In this document: positions 45,802-55,432 of the stretch, piece by piece
Numbering within the stretch: position 1 is the first letter of the stretch
Layout: each line of letters begins with the position of its first letter
Origin: Thioclava marina
GTDB taxonomy: Bacteria; Pseudomonadota; Alphaproteobacteria; Rhodobacterales; Rhodobacteraceae
Reading direction: 5' to 3'
Assembly: GCF_002020135.1 (NCBI RefSeq)
Contig: NZ_MPZS01000001.1
Location: 310,001 to 374,000, forward strand
Length of the DNA: 64,000 bases
Notes under the pieces: model-generated
Seen by the model: the letters and a program-made list of their open reading frames with translations, nothing else
Database searches by the model: none
What the model was told of the DNA's origin: nothing
Position numbers and translations under genes: made by a program

Positions 45802-46119
45802 ATGACCACCTTCGACGATCGCGAAAACGCCTATGAAAACAAGTTCGCCCATGATGCCGAACTTCAGTTCAAGGCCGATGCGCGCTGCAACAAGATGCTG
45901 GGCCAATGGGCCGCGGGGCTGCTGGGCAAGACCGGCGCCGAGGCAGAGGCCTATGTCGTCAGCGTCGTGAAATCGGATTTCGAGGAAGCCGGGCACGAAG
46001 ACGTCTTCCGCAAGCTCTCGGCCGATCTGGGCGAGAAGGCCGACGAGGCCACGATCCGGGCGAAAATGGCCGAATGCATGGCCGAGGCGCGCCGCCAGGT
46101 GGTCGAAGAGGCAGAGTAA
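45802..46119 (+). CDS. DUF1476 protein, F1-ATPase inhibitor zeta-like
   Basis: 105 aa helical soluble protein: MTTFDDRENAYENKFAHDAELQFKADARC-type start (first 20 residues MTTFDDRENAYENKFAHDAE) then GKTGAEAEAYVVSVVKSDF. DUF1476 is the family of the zeta subunit that inhibits the F1-ATPase of Paracoccus; the N-terminal segment is the inhibitory part there. ATG 45802 has GGGAGG. Assignment rests on family similarity. Confidence 0.88.
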   Translation: MTTFDDRENAYENKFAHDAELQFKADARCNKMLGQWAAGLLGKTGAEAEAYVVSVVKSDFEEAGHEDVFRKLSADLGEKADEATIRAKMAECMAEARRQVVEEAE

Positions 46120-46140
46120 TCTCCGCCTGCCCCAATTCCA

Positions 46141-46175
46141 AAAGGCCGGGTGCGCGAGCACCCGGCCTTTTTCTT
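46141..46175 (+). terminator. Terminator after the DUF1476 gene
   Basis: AAAGGCCGGGTGC-GCGA-GCACCCGGCCTTT, 13-bp perfect stem, followed by TTCTTT. Confidence 0.93.
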
Positions 46176-46331
46176 TACGGGCTTCTTTACGGACCACCTT
46201 CAACCCGTATCCTCAAACGCCGCTCAAGACCTTCATGAAGGAAAGGAATTTGCCAATTCCGCCCCATCATGGCAGGAGAAGACCCAACCGCCGCGCCCGA
46301 CGCGGCCCATTTGTATTTTGACGAGGCCCCG

Positions 46332-47342
46332 ATGACCGACGCGCTGAGCCGCCTTCTTGAGACCCGCGACTGGTTGATGACCGATGGCGCGACGGGCACG
46401 AACCTGTTCAACATGGGTCTGAGCTCGGGCGATGCGCCGGAGCTGTGGAACGCGGACGAACCGGCAAAGATCGCCAAGCTCTACTCGCTTTCGGTCGATG
46501 CGGGCTCGGACCTGTTCCTGACCAACAGCTTCGGCGGCAACGCCTCGCGCCTGAAGCTGCACAATTCGCAACACCGGGTGCGCGAGCTGAACCGGCTGGC
46601 CGCCGAGATCGGCCGCGAGGTCGCCGACAAGGCGGGCCGCACCGTGGTCGTGGCGGGCTCGATGGGCCCCACAGGCGAGATCTTCGCGCCGATGGGCACG
46701 CTGACCCATGAGCTCGCGGTCGAGATGTTCCATGAACAGGCCGAAGGGCTGAAAGAAGGCGGCGCGGATGTGCTCTGGGTCGAGACGATCTCGGCGCCCG
46801 AGGAATACAAGGCCGCGGCCGAAGCCTGCCAGCTTGCGGGCATGCCCTGGTGCGGCACGATGAGCTTCGACACGGCGGGCCGCACGATGATGGGCGTGAC
46901 CTCGCAGGCGATGGTCAACATGGTCGACAAGCTGGCCTACCCGCCGCTGGCCTTCGGCGCGAATTGCGGCGTTGGCGCCTCGGACCTGCTGCGCACCGTG
47001 CTTGGCTTTGCCGCGACCGGCACCGAGCGCCCGATCATCGCCAAGGGCAATGCGGGCATCCCGAAATATGTCGACGGCCACATCTGCTATAACGGCACGC
47101 CCGAACTGATGGCCGAATATGCGGTGATGGCGCGCGATTGCGGCGCCACGATCATCGGCGGGTGCTGCGGCACGATGGCCGAGCATCTCGTGGCGATGCG
47201 CGAAGCGCTGGAGACCCGCCCGCGCGGCCCGCGCCCGACGCTCGAGGAGATTTCGGCCAAACTGGGCGGGTTCTCGTCCGAAGATGACGGGCTGGGCGAA
47301 GGCGGAGCCAAGCGCGAGCGGCGCGGGCGTCGGCGCGGCTGA
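46332..47342 (+). CDS. Homocysteine S-methyltransferase module (split methionine synthase)
   Basis: 336 aa TIM barrel with the zinc ligands of the MetH/BHMT homocysteine domain: Cys212 in GANCGVG and Cys278-Cys279 in GGCCGT. DGATGTNLFNMG and TNSFGGN are substrate loops. It should take a methyl from methylcobalamin on a separate corrinoid protein to make methionine. The C-terminus ends GGAKRERRGRRRG, similar to the pterin module at 17295. Upstream lie palindromes CTTCATGAAG (46231-46240) and GGAATT-TGCC-AATTCC (46245-46260). Start 46332 is favoured over 46269. Confidence 0.92.
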   Translation: MTDALSRLLETRDWLMTDGATGTNLFNMGLSSGDAPELWNADEPAKIAKLYSLSVDAGSDLFLTNSFGGNASRLKLHNSQHRVRELNRLAAEIGREVADKAGRTVVVAGSMGPTGEIFAPMGTLTHELAVEMFHEQAEGLKEGGADVLWVETISAPEEYKAAAEACQLAGMPWCGTMSFDTAGRTMMGVTSQAMVNMVDKLAYPPLAFGANCGVGASDLLRTVLGFAATGTERPIIAKGNAGIPKYVDGHICYNGTPELMAEYAVMARDCGATIIGGCCGTMAEHLVAMREALETRPRGPRPTLEEISAKLGGFSSEDDGLGEGGAKRERRGRRRG

Positions 47343-47361
47343 GAGCGGTCGGGGTCAGATT

Positions 47362-47413
47362 GGGGGCGCTGCCCCCCGGCCTGACGGCCTCCCCCCGGGA
47401 TATTTGAACCAAG
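47362..47413 (-). repeat. Dispersed hairpin repeat, copy E
   Basis: Minus-strand reading CTTGGTTCAAATATCCCGGGGG, a GGCCGTCAGGCC inverted repeat, GGGGGGCAGCGCCCCC. It lies between the convergent homocysteine methyltransferase and radical SAM genes. Confidence 0.85.
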
Positions 47414-47470
47414 AGGAAGAGAGGGTCGGGATTTCCCGGCGGATGGAATATGCGCGCGCTGCAGACGAGA

Positions 47471-48565
47471 TCAGAACAGTTCGAGCTGATCGCCCGGCCG
47501 GGGCGGGATGTGGAACTGCGTCACGTCCAGTTCGGGCAGCTGGCGCACGAAGCCGAGCCTTTTGCAGCTGAGCCGGAAGCGTTGCTGCAACAGTTCGGCC
47601 ATCTCGCCTTCCCCCTTCATCCGCGCGCCGAAGCGCGGATCGTTGAGCCGTCCGCCGCGCATGTCGCGAATCCGGCCCAGAACTTTTTCAGCCTTGCCGG
47701 GGTGGTGACGCTCCATCCAGTCGGCGAAGAGCGGCGCCACCTCATGCGGCAGGCGCACCGGCATCATCGCGGCGGCCTTCGCCCCGGCCCTGCGCGCCTC
47801 GGTCAGGATCGCCTCCAGCTCGTGATCGGTGAGGCCGGGGATCATCGGCGCGGCCATCACGCGCACGGGGATGCCGGCGCGCGAGAGTTCGCGGATCATG
47901 CGGATACGGGTCGGCGGGCTGGGCGCGCGCGGCTCCATCTGGCGGGCCAGTTTCGCATCGAGAGTCGTGACCGAGACCCCCACCTGCGCGAGCCCTGCCT
48001 CAGCCATCGGTGCGAGAATGTCGAGATCGCGCAGGATCGTCGAGCCGCGGGTGACGATCGAGACCGGGTGGCGATAGGTCCAGAGCACCTCGAGCACGCG
48101 GCGCATGATCTCCATCTTGCGTTCGATCGGCTGGTAGGGATCGGTACTCGTACCGATGGCCAGCACCTGCGGGCGGTAGCTTTTCTTGCGCAGCTCGTCC
48201 TCCAGCACCTGCGGCGCCTCGGGCTTCGCGATCAGCCGGGTCTCGAAGTCCAGACCCGCCGAAAGACCGAGATAGCCGTGGCTGGGGCGCGCGAAACAGT
48301 AGATGCAGCCATGCTCGCAGCCGCGATAGGGGTTGAGCGAGCGCTCGAAGGGCACATCGGGCGACTGGTTGCGGGTGATCACCGAGCGCGGGCGTTCCAC
48401 CGAGACCTCGGTGCGGATCAGGCGTTCCTCTTCCGCGATGTCCCAGCCGTCATGCTCGGGCGCGCGGGCATACGGTTCGAACCGGCCCGCCGGGCGCGAG
48501 GCAGCGCCGCGCGCACGCAGGCGCTCGGACGGGTTCGCGGGGTGAAGATCGAAGGGCAGACTCAT
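47471..48565 (-). CDS. PA0069-family radical SAM protein
   Basis: 364 aa. The iron-sulfur motif is GCEHGCIYCFARP, with Cys83, Cys87 and Cys90. SLNPYRGCEHGC and SVTTLDAKLARQMEPRAPSP are landmarks of the SplB-related PA0069 group. Substrate unknown. It lies between two genes of the split methionine synthase but on the opposite strand, so a link is not implied. Confidence 0.88.
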   Translation of the reverse strand: MSLPFDLHPANPSERLRARGAASRPAGRFEPYARAPEHDGWDIAEEERLIRTEVSVERPRSVITRNQSPDVPFERSLNPYRGCEHGCIYCFARPSHGYLGLSAGLDFETRLIAKPEAPQVLEDELRKKSYRPQVLAIGTSTDPYQPIERKMEIMRRVLEVLWTYRHPVSIVTRGSTILRDLDILAPMAEAGLAQVGVSVTTLDAKLARQMEPRAPSPPTRIRMIRELSRAGIPVRVMAAPMIPGLTDHELEAILTEARRAGAKAAAMMPVRLPHEVAPLFADWMERHHPGKAEKVLGRIRDMRGGRLNDPRFGARMKGEGEMAELLQQRFRLSCKRLGFVRQLPELDVTQFHIPPRPGDQLELF

Positions 48566-48723
48566 GCCCGAAATCTAGAACGAAATGAGAACATTTGCCA
48601 AGTGGAGTCCCGCCGAACCCGCCTGAGGTCGGACAAAACACCGCGTATGTCGCAATTCGCCAAGACTTGACGGGGCCCCGGCCCCACCACAAAGGTAACA
48701 CCGGCTCGCAGGAGAACGCACAC

Positions 48724-49425
48724 ATGGCCGAAGACGACGACGATATCATCCTCTCCGAACTCGACGATGACGAGCTCACCGCGCAGATGATGGATGACCT
48801 CTATGACGGTCTCAAGGAAGAGATCGAGGAGGCCACCCGGATCCTGCTCGATCGCGGCTGGACCCCCTATGACATCCTGACCAAGGCGCTGGTCGCCGGG
48901 ATGACGATCGTGGGCAACGATTTCCGCGACGGCATTCTGTTCGTGCCCGAAGTCCTGCTGGCCGCGAACGCGATGAAGGGCGGCATGGCCATCCTCAAGC
49001 CGCTCCTGGTGGAGACCGGCGCGCCGCGCATGGGCAAGATGGTGATCGGCACGGTGAAGGGCGATATCCACGATATCGGCAAGAACCTTGTCGCGATGAT
49101 GATGGAAGGCGCGGGTTTCGAGATCGTCGATCTGGGGATCAACAATCCGGTCGAGAACTATCTCGACACGGCCAAGGCCGAAGGCGCGGATATCATCGGC
49201 ATGTCGGCGCTGCTGACCACCACGATGCCCTACATGAAGGTCGTGATCGACACGATGAAGGAACAGGGCATCCGCGACGATTACATCGTTCTGGTGGGCG
49301 GGGCCCCGCTGAATGAGGAATTCGGCAAGGCGATCGGCGCCGATGCCTATTGCCGCGATGCCGCCGTGGCGGTGGAGACCGCGAAGGCCTTCATTTCGCG
49401 CAAGCACAATCAGGTCGGCGTCTGA
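48724..49425 (+). CDS. Corrinoid (B12-binding) protein of the split methionine synthase
   Basis: 233 aa. A helical cap domain (about 20-95) is followed by a cobalamin-binding Rossmann domain with GDIHDIGKN: Asp114-x-His116-x-x-Gly119 is the lower-ligand motif. LLTTTMPYMKVVI and VLVGGAPLNEEF complete the domain. The N-terminus is strikingly acidic (MAEDDDDIILSELDDDE). It carries the methyl group between the pterin module (17295) and the homocysteine module (46332). A MetH-type reactivation domain is absent. CAGGAGAA precedes the start. Confidence 0.93.
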   Translation: MAEDDDDIILSELDDDELTAQMMDDLYDGLKEEIEEATRILLDRGWTPYDILTKALVAGMTIVGNDFRDGILFVPEVLLAANAMKGGMAILKPLLVETGAPRMGKMVIGTVKGDIHDIGKNLVAMMMEGAGFEIVDLGINNPVENYLDTAKAEGADIIGMSALLTTTMPYMKVVIDTMKEQGIRDDYIVLVGGAPLNEEFGKAIGADAYCRDAAVAVETAKAFISRKHNQVGV

Positions 49426-49467
49426 TCCCGCGACATCTGAGCGGAATACAGCCCAGCCATGCATCGC

Positions 49468-49498
49468 AAAGGCCCCGTTTTTTTCAGCGGGGCCTTTT
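49468..49498 (+). terminator. Terminator after the corrinoid protein gene
   Basis: AAAGGCCCCG/CGGGGCCTTT stem around a T-rich loop, followed by TTTC. It separates this gene from the downstream small gene. Confidence 0.88.
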
Positions 49499-49546
49499 CA
49501 TATGCCCCCTCGCGCCCCATACTCTAAAAGACGGAGGATACGCGAT

Positions 49547-49705
49547 ATGCCGCTGCCACATTTCCTGCTGCTGATCCTGTTCGTGATCGTTCTGGCCGGG
49601 GCCACGATCTGGGCCTTTGCCGCCTCGGGCGTGCCGATGGCCACGCTCGGGCTGATGGTCCTGATCGCGGCGGGCGTTGCACGGATGATGGCACGGGTGG
49701 AATGA
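49547..49705 (+). CDS. 52-aa membrane peptide upstream of DUF1638
   Basis: ATG 49547 follows GGAGG. It starts MPLPHFLLLILFVIVLAGAT and has two hydrophobic helices, ending MMARVE. It overlaps the DUF1638 gene by ATGA, so the two are coupled. The function is unknown. Confidence 0.75.
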   Translation: MPLPHFLLLILFVIVLAGATIWAFAASGVPMATLGLMVLIAAGVARMMARVE

Positions 49706-50364
49706 CCACCCTTCCCGGTGATGTTACCCTTTCCAAGGACGGTCTGGCGCCCGAAGGCACGGGTCGGCTCTTGCTGATCGCCTGCGGGGCGCTCGCGCGT
49801 GAGATCCTGGCGCTCAAGCAGATGAACGGCTGGGATCACATTGACCTGACCTGCCTGCCCGCGAACCTGCACCTTTACCCCGAGAAGATCACCGACGCGG
49901 TGACCGCAGCGGTCGAGAAATTTCGCGCTGCCTATGACGATATCTTCATCGTCTATGCCGATTGCGGAACGGGCGGGCAGCTGGAGGCGCGCTGTGCCGA
50001 GCTTGGCGTCGAGATGATCGCGGGGCCGCATTGCTATTCCTTCTTCGAAGGCAATGCGCTCTTTGCCGAGAAAGCCGAGGATGAAATCACGGCCTTCTAC
50101 CTCACCGATTTTCTCGTGCGCCAGTTCGACGCTTTCGTCTGGCGCCCGATGGGGTTCGACCGCCATCCCGAGGTGGTGCCGATGATGTTCGGCAATTACG
50201 ACCGGCTGATCTACCAGGCGCAGACCGACGATCCGGCGCTCGACGCGAAGGCGCGCGAGGCGGCCGATCGGCTCGGCCTGCGTTATGAGCGGCGCTTTAC
50301 CGGCTATGGCGATCTGGCCACCAGTCTGACCCAATTCGCCGCCAAATCGGGCCGAGCGGTTTAA
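49702..50364 (+). CDS. DUF1638-family protein
   Basis: 220 aa soluble protein with the family pattern: LLLIACGALAREILAL, DLTCLPANLHLYPEKI, VYADCGTGGQLE, GPHCYSFFEGN. Conserved Cys and His suggest metal or corrinoid chemistry. DUF1638 genes often neighbour corrinoid methyltransferase genes, as here after the B12-binding protein. A role in that methyl transfer is inferred only. Confidence 0.88.
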   Translation: MTTLPGDVTLSKDGLAPEGTGRLLLIACGALAREILALKQMNGWDHIDLTCLPANLHLYPEKITDAVTAAVEKFRAAYDDIFIVYADCGTGGQLEARCAELGVEMIAGPHCYSFFEGNALFAEKAEDEITAFYLTDFLVRQFDAFVWRPMGFDRHPEVVPMMFGNYDRLIYQAQTDDPALDAKAREAADRLGLRYERRFTGYGDLATSLTQFAAKSGRAV

Positions 50365-50451
50365 CTCCGTTTGAAATTTCCTTAAACAGCGACCGAAATG
50401 CTTGGCTTCGCTGCATCGCGGCGATATTTGCGAAGCAAATCCGAAATTCAC

Positions 50452-50480
50452 GGCCCGCCCCTCCCCGGTCGCGGGCCTTT
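50452..50480 (+). terminator. Terminator-like hairpin before the SulP gene
   Basis: GGCCCGC/GCGGGCC stem with a 12-base C-rich loop and TTTGCTTT after it. It probably ends the DUF1638 transcript; it may also act as a leader structure for the SulP gene 20 bases downstream. Confidence 0.7.
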
Positions 50481-50499
50481 GCTTTACAGGAAGAGCCTT

Positions 50500-51975
50500 A
50501 TGACTCTGTCGCAATGGCGCAGCCAGTGGACTGGCAACACCCGCGCCGACATCCTCTCCGGTCTCGTGGTGGCGCTCGCGCTGATCCCGGAGGCCATCGC
50601 CTTCTCGATCATTGCGGGCGTGGACCCGAAAGTCGGCCTCTATGCCTCCTTCATGATCGCCACCGTGACTGCGCTTTTCGGCGGCCGTCCGGGCATGATC
50701 TCGGCCGCGACGGCGGCAACGGCGGTGCTGATGGGTACGCTGGTGCGCCAGCACGGGCTCGACTATCTGCTCGCCGCCTCGATCCTCGCCGGGGTGATCC
50801 AGATGATCGCGGGCGCGCTGAACCTCGGCACGGTGATGCGCTTCGTGTCGAAATCGGTGATGACCGGCTTCGTGAACGCGCTGGCGATCCTGATCTTCAT
50901 GGCGCAATGGCCGGAGCTCGATCCCAGCAAGGTGCCGCCGATCACCTATGCGCTGGTGATCGCCGGACTTGCGATCATCTACCTTCTGCCGCGCGTCTTC
51001 CGCGCCATCCCCTCGCCGCTGATCGCGATCCTCGTCTTGAGCGCGGTGACCATCGGCCTCGGCCTCGACGAGGTGCATACCGTGGCCGATATGGGCGCCC
51101 TGCCCGACCAGCTTCCCTCGCTGTTGATCCCCGACATCCCCTTCACCTTCGAGACCTTGCAGATCATCCTGCCCTATTCGGTCGCGGTGGCGGTGGTCGG
51201 GCTTCTCGAAAGCCTGATGACGCAGAACATCGTCGACGAGATGACCGACACGCGCTCGGACCGCAAACAGGAATGCTATGGTCAGGGCATCGCGAATGTC
51301 TGCTCGGGCTTCATCGGCGGCATGGCCGGTTGTGCGATGATCGGCCAGTCGGTGATCAACGTGACTTCGGGCGGGCGCACGCGCCTGTCGACCCTGACCG
51401 CAGGCGTCGCGCTCCTGATCTTCTGCGTGGTGCTGGGCGAATGGGTCGGCCGCATCCCGATGCCCGCGCTCGTGGCGATCATGATCATGGTCTCGATCGG
51501 CACCTTCAGCTGGGCCTCGATCGGCCAGCTGCGCACGATGCCGATGTCGTCGAACGTCGTGATGCTGGCGACCGTGGCTTTCGTCGTCGTCACCCATAAC
51601 CTCGCGATCGGCGTGCTGGTGGGCGTTCTGCTGTCGGGGATCTTCTTCGCGGGCAAGATCGCACAGATGACCGAGATCACCTCGCGCCTGAACGAGACCC
51701 ACAACCTGCGCACCTATTACATCAAGGGCCAGGTCTTCTTCGCCACGGTCGAAGAGTTCAACCGCGCCTTCGACTTTCAGGAAAAGCTCGAGCGCGTCGT
51801 GATCGACCTCACCCATGCCCATATCTGGGATATCTCCTCGGTCGCGGCGCTGGACCGGGCAGTGGGCAAGTTCCGCCTCGCGGGCACGGAAGTGAAGGTC
51901 GTCGGGATGAACCACGCGACCGAGACGATCATCGACAAGCTGTCGAATGGCGGTCAGGTCGCAGCCGGGCACTGA
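50500..51975 (+). CDS. SulP-family anion transporter with STAS domain
   Basis: 491 aa. About 10-12 membrane helices ([42 protein letters not shown]) and a C-terminal STAS domain (about 390-491; [31 protein letters not shown]). The substrate could be sulfate, bicarbonate or another anion. AGGAAGAG sets ATG 50500. Confidence 0.93.
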   Translation: MTLSQWRSQWTGNTRADILSGLVVALALIPEAIAFSIIAGVDPKVGLYASFMIATVTALFGGRPGMISAATAATAVLMGTLVRQHGLDYLLAASILAGVIQMIAGALNLGTVMRFVSKSVMTGFVNALAILIFMAQWPELDPSKVPPITYALVIAGLAIIYLLPRVFRAIPSPLIAILVLSAVTIGLGLDEVHTVADMGALPDQLPSLLIPDIPFTFETLQIILPYSVAVAVVGLLESLMTQNIVDEMTDTRSDRKQECYGQGIANVCSGFIGGMAGCAMIGQSVINVTSGGRTRLSTLTAGVALLIFCVVLGEWVGRIPMPALVAIMIMVSIGTFSWASIGQLRTMPMSSNVVMLATVAFVVVTHNLAIGVLVGVLLSGIFFAGKIAQMTEITSRLNETHNLRTYYIKGQVFFATVEEFNRAFDFQEKLERVVIDLTHAHIWDISSVAALDRAVGKFRLAGTEVKVVGMNHATETIIDKLSNGGQVAAGH

Positions 51976-52012
51976 GCCGGCGCACGCCTTCCTGCGAGGG
52001 CGTCCGAAACGC

Positions 52013-52038
52013 AATGAGGGGGCCGAAGCCCCCTCATT
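52013..52038. terminator. Hairpin between convergent SulP and cyclophilin genes
   Basis: AATGAGGGGGC-CGAA-GCCCCCTCATT, an 11-bp stem usable in both directions. Confidence 0.8.
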
Positions 52039-52065
52039 CAGACCCGCCAGAGCGGATCGCTCGGA

Positions 52066-52654
<589 letters not shown>

Positions 52655-52662
<8 letters not shown>

Positions 52663-53161
52663 CGGCGGCCACCTTCACCGAGATCATGCGGTCGGGATTG
52701 CGCGGCGGCTCGCCGCGCGCGATCTTGTCCACATGCTCCATGCCCGAAATCACGCGGCCATAGACCGTGTATTGACCGTTCAGGAAATGGTTGTCCTTGA
52801 AGTTGATGAAGAACTGCGAATTCGCCGAGTTCGGGTTCATCGAACGCGCCGCACCCAGCGTGCCGCGATCATGCGGGAGCTTCGAGAACTCGGCCGGAAG
52901 ATCGGGATATTGCGACCCGCCGGTGCCTGCGCGTCCGGGGTTGTAATCCTTCTCCATATTGGCGTTCTGCACATCGCCCGTCTGGGCCATGAAGCCCTCG
53001 ATCACACGGTGGAAGGCCACGTTGTCATAGGCGCCGTCGCGGGCGAGCTGCTTCATGCGCTCGGCGTGCTTGGGGGCCACATCGGAAAGAAGTTCGATCA
53101 CGACCGGCCCGTCCTTGAGCTCGATGATGATGGTGTTTTCGGGATCCTTGATCTCGGCCAT
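52655..53161 (-). CDS. Cytoplasmic peptidylprolyl isomerase (cyclophilin)
   Basis: 168 aa without signal peptide. VAFHRVIEGFMAQTGD, NSQFFINFKDNHFLNGQYTVYGRV are the active-site segments. AAGGAGGA precedes ATG 53161. First gene of the cyclophilin pair and divergent from pgk. Confidence 0.95.
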
Positions 53162-53338
53162 TGGGTCCTCCTTTGAGATTTGGCCGACCATAGGAGCGGG
53201 GCCCTTGCCCGGCAAGGACAAAGCGCCGCAGTCTGGCCGCGATCGTTGACGCGACCCATCGCCGCAGGGCAAGAATATCGCAAGCCGCGGGAGCGGGCCG
53301 CACGATCGATGGCCCCCCGCGTCCCAAGGGAGAGAAAC

Positions 53339-54532
53339 ATGGCTTGGAAAACCCTCGATGAGGTCGATCTTGCGGGCAAGGTCGCACTGGTGCGTGTCGA
53401 TATCAACGTGCCGATGGAAAACGGAAAAGTGACCGACGCGACGCGGATCGAGAAGATCGTGCCCACCGTGCGCGACATCCTCGCCAAGGGCGGCAAGCCG
53501 GTGCTGCTGGCGCATTTCGGCCGCCCCAAGGGACAGGTCGTCCCCGAGATGAGCCTCGCGCCGCTGGTGCCCGCACTGCAAGCCGCGATCGGCGCGCCGG
53601 TGAAATTCGCAAGCGACTGCGTCGGCGGTCCGGCGAAGGAAGCCGTGCAGGCGCTTGGCGCGGGCGAGGTGCTCTTGCTCGAAAACACGCGCTTCCACGC
53701 GGGTGAGGAAAAGAACGACCCGATGCTGGCCGCCGAGATGGGTGCGCTGGGTGAGATCTATGTCAACGACGCCTTCTCGGCCGCGCACCGGGCGCATGCC
53801 TCGACCGAGGGAATCGCGCGTGTTCTTCCGGCCGTCGCGGGCCGACTGATGGAGGCCGAGCTGAAGGCGCTCAACGCCGCCCTTGGCGATCCCAAGCGCC
53901 CGGTCACGGCCGTGGTCGGTGGCGCGAAGGTCTCGACCAAGCTCGACCTGCTGGGCAACCTCGTGAGCAAGGTCGACCACCTGATCATCGGCGGCGGCAT
54001 GGCCAATACCTTCCTCGTGGCGCAGGGCGTCGACGTCGGCAAATCGCTGGCCGAGCGCGACATGGCCGACACGGCGCGAGAGATCATGGACAAGGCGAAG
54101 TCTGCCGGCTGCGCGATCCACCTGCCCGTCGACGTGGTCGTCGCGCGCGAATTCAAGGCGGGCGCCGAGAACGAGACCGTCGCGAACGACGCCTGCCCCG
54201 CCGACGCGATGATTCTCGATGCGGGTCCGAAATCTGTGGAACAGATTGCCTCGGTCTTCGAACATTCCAAGACGCTGATCTGGAACGGCCCGCTCGGCGC
54301 CTTCGAGATCGCGCCTTTCGATGCCGCCACCAATGCGGCGGCGGCCAAGGCGGCAGAGCTGACCCGCGCGGGCAAGCTGATCTCGGTCGCGGGCGGCGGC
54401 GATACGGTGGCGGCCCTCAACAAGGCCGACGCGGCGAAGGACTTCACCTATATCTCGACCGCCGGTGGTGCTTTCCTCGAATGGATGGAAGGCAAGGAGT
54501 TGCCCGGCGTGGCCGCCCTCGAGCGGGGCTGA
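53339..54532 (+). CDS. pgk: Phosphoglycerate kinase
   Basis: 397 aa glycolytic/gluconeogenic kinase. [40 protein letters not shown] and the C-terminal [14 protein letters not shown] nucleotide loop are intact. AAGGGAGA sets ATG 53339. It is followed at once by the SDR gene and then the aldolase gene. Confidence 0.97.
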   Translation: MAWKTLDEVDLAGKVALVRVDINVPMENGKVTDATRIEKIVPTVRDILAKGGKPVLLAHFGRPKGQVVPEMSLAPLVPALQAAIGAPVKFASDCVGGPAKEAVQALGAGEVLLLENTRFHAGEEKNDPMLAAEMGALGEIYVNDAFSAAHRAHASTEGIARVLPAVAGRLMEAELKALNAALGDPKRPVTAVVGGAKVSTKLDLLGNLVSKVDHLIIGGGMANTFLVAQGVDVGKSLAERDMADTAREIMDKAKSAGCAIHLPVDVVVAREFKAGAENETVANDACPADAMILDAGPKSVEQIASVFEHSKTLIWNGPLGAFEIAPFDAATNAAAAKAAELTRAGKLISVAGGGDTVAALNKADAAKDFTYISTAGGAFLEWMEGKELPGVAALERG

Positions 54533-54533
54533 G

Positions 54534-55334
54534 ATGACGGGCCCGCGTGGCTGGGCGCTGGTGACCGGGGCCTCTTCGGGCATCGGTCTGGAGCTGGCGC
54601 GCTGCGCGGGCGCCGAGGGCTACAATCTCGTGCTCTCGGGGCGGGACGAGGCGGCGCTGGCCGATCTCGCCCGCCATATCGAGGCGGCGAGCGGCGTGAC
54701 CGCTCGTCCCTGCCCTGCGGATCTATCGAAACCCGGCGCGGCCGGGGATCTGTGGACGCGGGCCTGCGCGCTCGCCGAAGGGCCGATTCATGTGCTGGTG
54801 AACAATGCCGGTCTCGGGCGCTATGGTGATTTCGCCTCCGATACGGATGGCGACGCGCGGGAAGACGAGCTGATCACGGTGAATATCGTCGCCGCGACCG
54901 AGCTGATGCGGCTCGCCATTCATGCCATGCGCCATCGCGGCGCGGGGCGGGTGCTGAACGTGGCCTCTGCGGCGGGCTTCATGCCGGGGCCAAACATGAG
55001 CGTCTACCACGCCTCGAAAGCCTACCTGCTGCATCTGAGCGAGGCCGTCGCCGAGGAACTGAAATCCACCTCGATCACCGTCACGGCGCTGTGCCCCGGC
55101 GCAACCCGCACCGCGTTTTTCGAGCGCGCCGAGACCGAGACGACCTGGCTGATGAAACTGACACCGATGCCGAGCGCTGAAACTGTCGCGAAAGCGGGCT
55201 GGCGGGCCTGCATGGCGGGGCGGCGCGTGGTGGTGACGGGCGCCGACAACAAGCTTTTCACCTTCCTGACCCGGCTCGCCCCTCGGCGGTTGGTGACGAT
55301 GCTGACCGGCTGGTTTTTGCGCCGCGCGGGCTGA
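54534..55334 (+). CDS. Short-chain dehydrogenase/reductase
   Basis: 266 aa Rossmann protein. GASSGIGLEL cofactor motif, NNAGLG, catalytic Ser with YHASKAYLL (Tyr-x-x-x-Lys). The GHATR-like C-terminal part resembles DltE/YqjQ type members. The gene begins one base after the pgk stop. Substrate unknown. Confidence 0.9.
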   Translation: MTGPRGWALVTGASSGIGLELARCAGAEGYNLVLSGRDEAALADLARHIEAASGVTARPCPADLSKPGAAGDLWTRACALAEGPIHVLVNNAGLGRYGDFASDTDGDAREDELITVNIVAATELMRLAIHAMRHRGAGRVLNVASAAGFMPGPNMSVYHASKAYLLHLSEAVAEELKSTSITVTALCPGATRTAFFERAETETTWLMKLTPMPSAETVAKAGWRACMAGRRVVVTGADNKLFTFLTRLAPRRLVTMLTGWFLRRAG

Positions 55335-55432
55335 AATTCGCGTCCTTACCGATTGTTAGCGTCACCAGCGTTGCATCGACTCTGCACAAAACCTATCCCT
55401 TCGGTGACCCACATCCCGCAGGAGGAATCCCC

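Noticed and set aside
48566-48723. Possible cobalamin or SAM riboswitch before the corrinoid protein gene
   Set aside because: No B12-box or SAM-type conserved core could be found by eye; the same holds upstream of 16092.
49498-52014. 838-codon minus-strand frame opposite DUF1638 and SulP genes
   Set aside because: Shadow of well-supported plus-strand genes; composition is His/Asp/Arg-rich and domainless.
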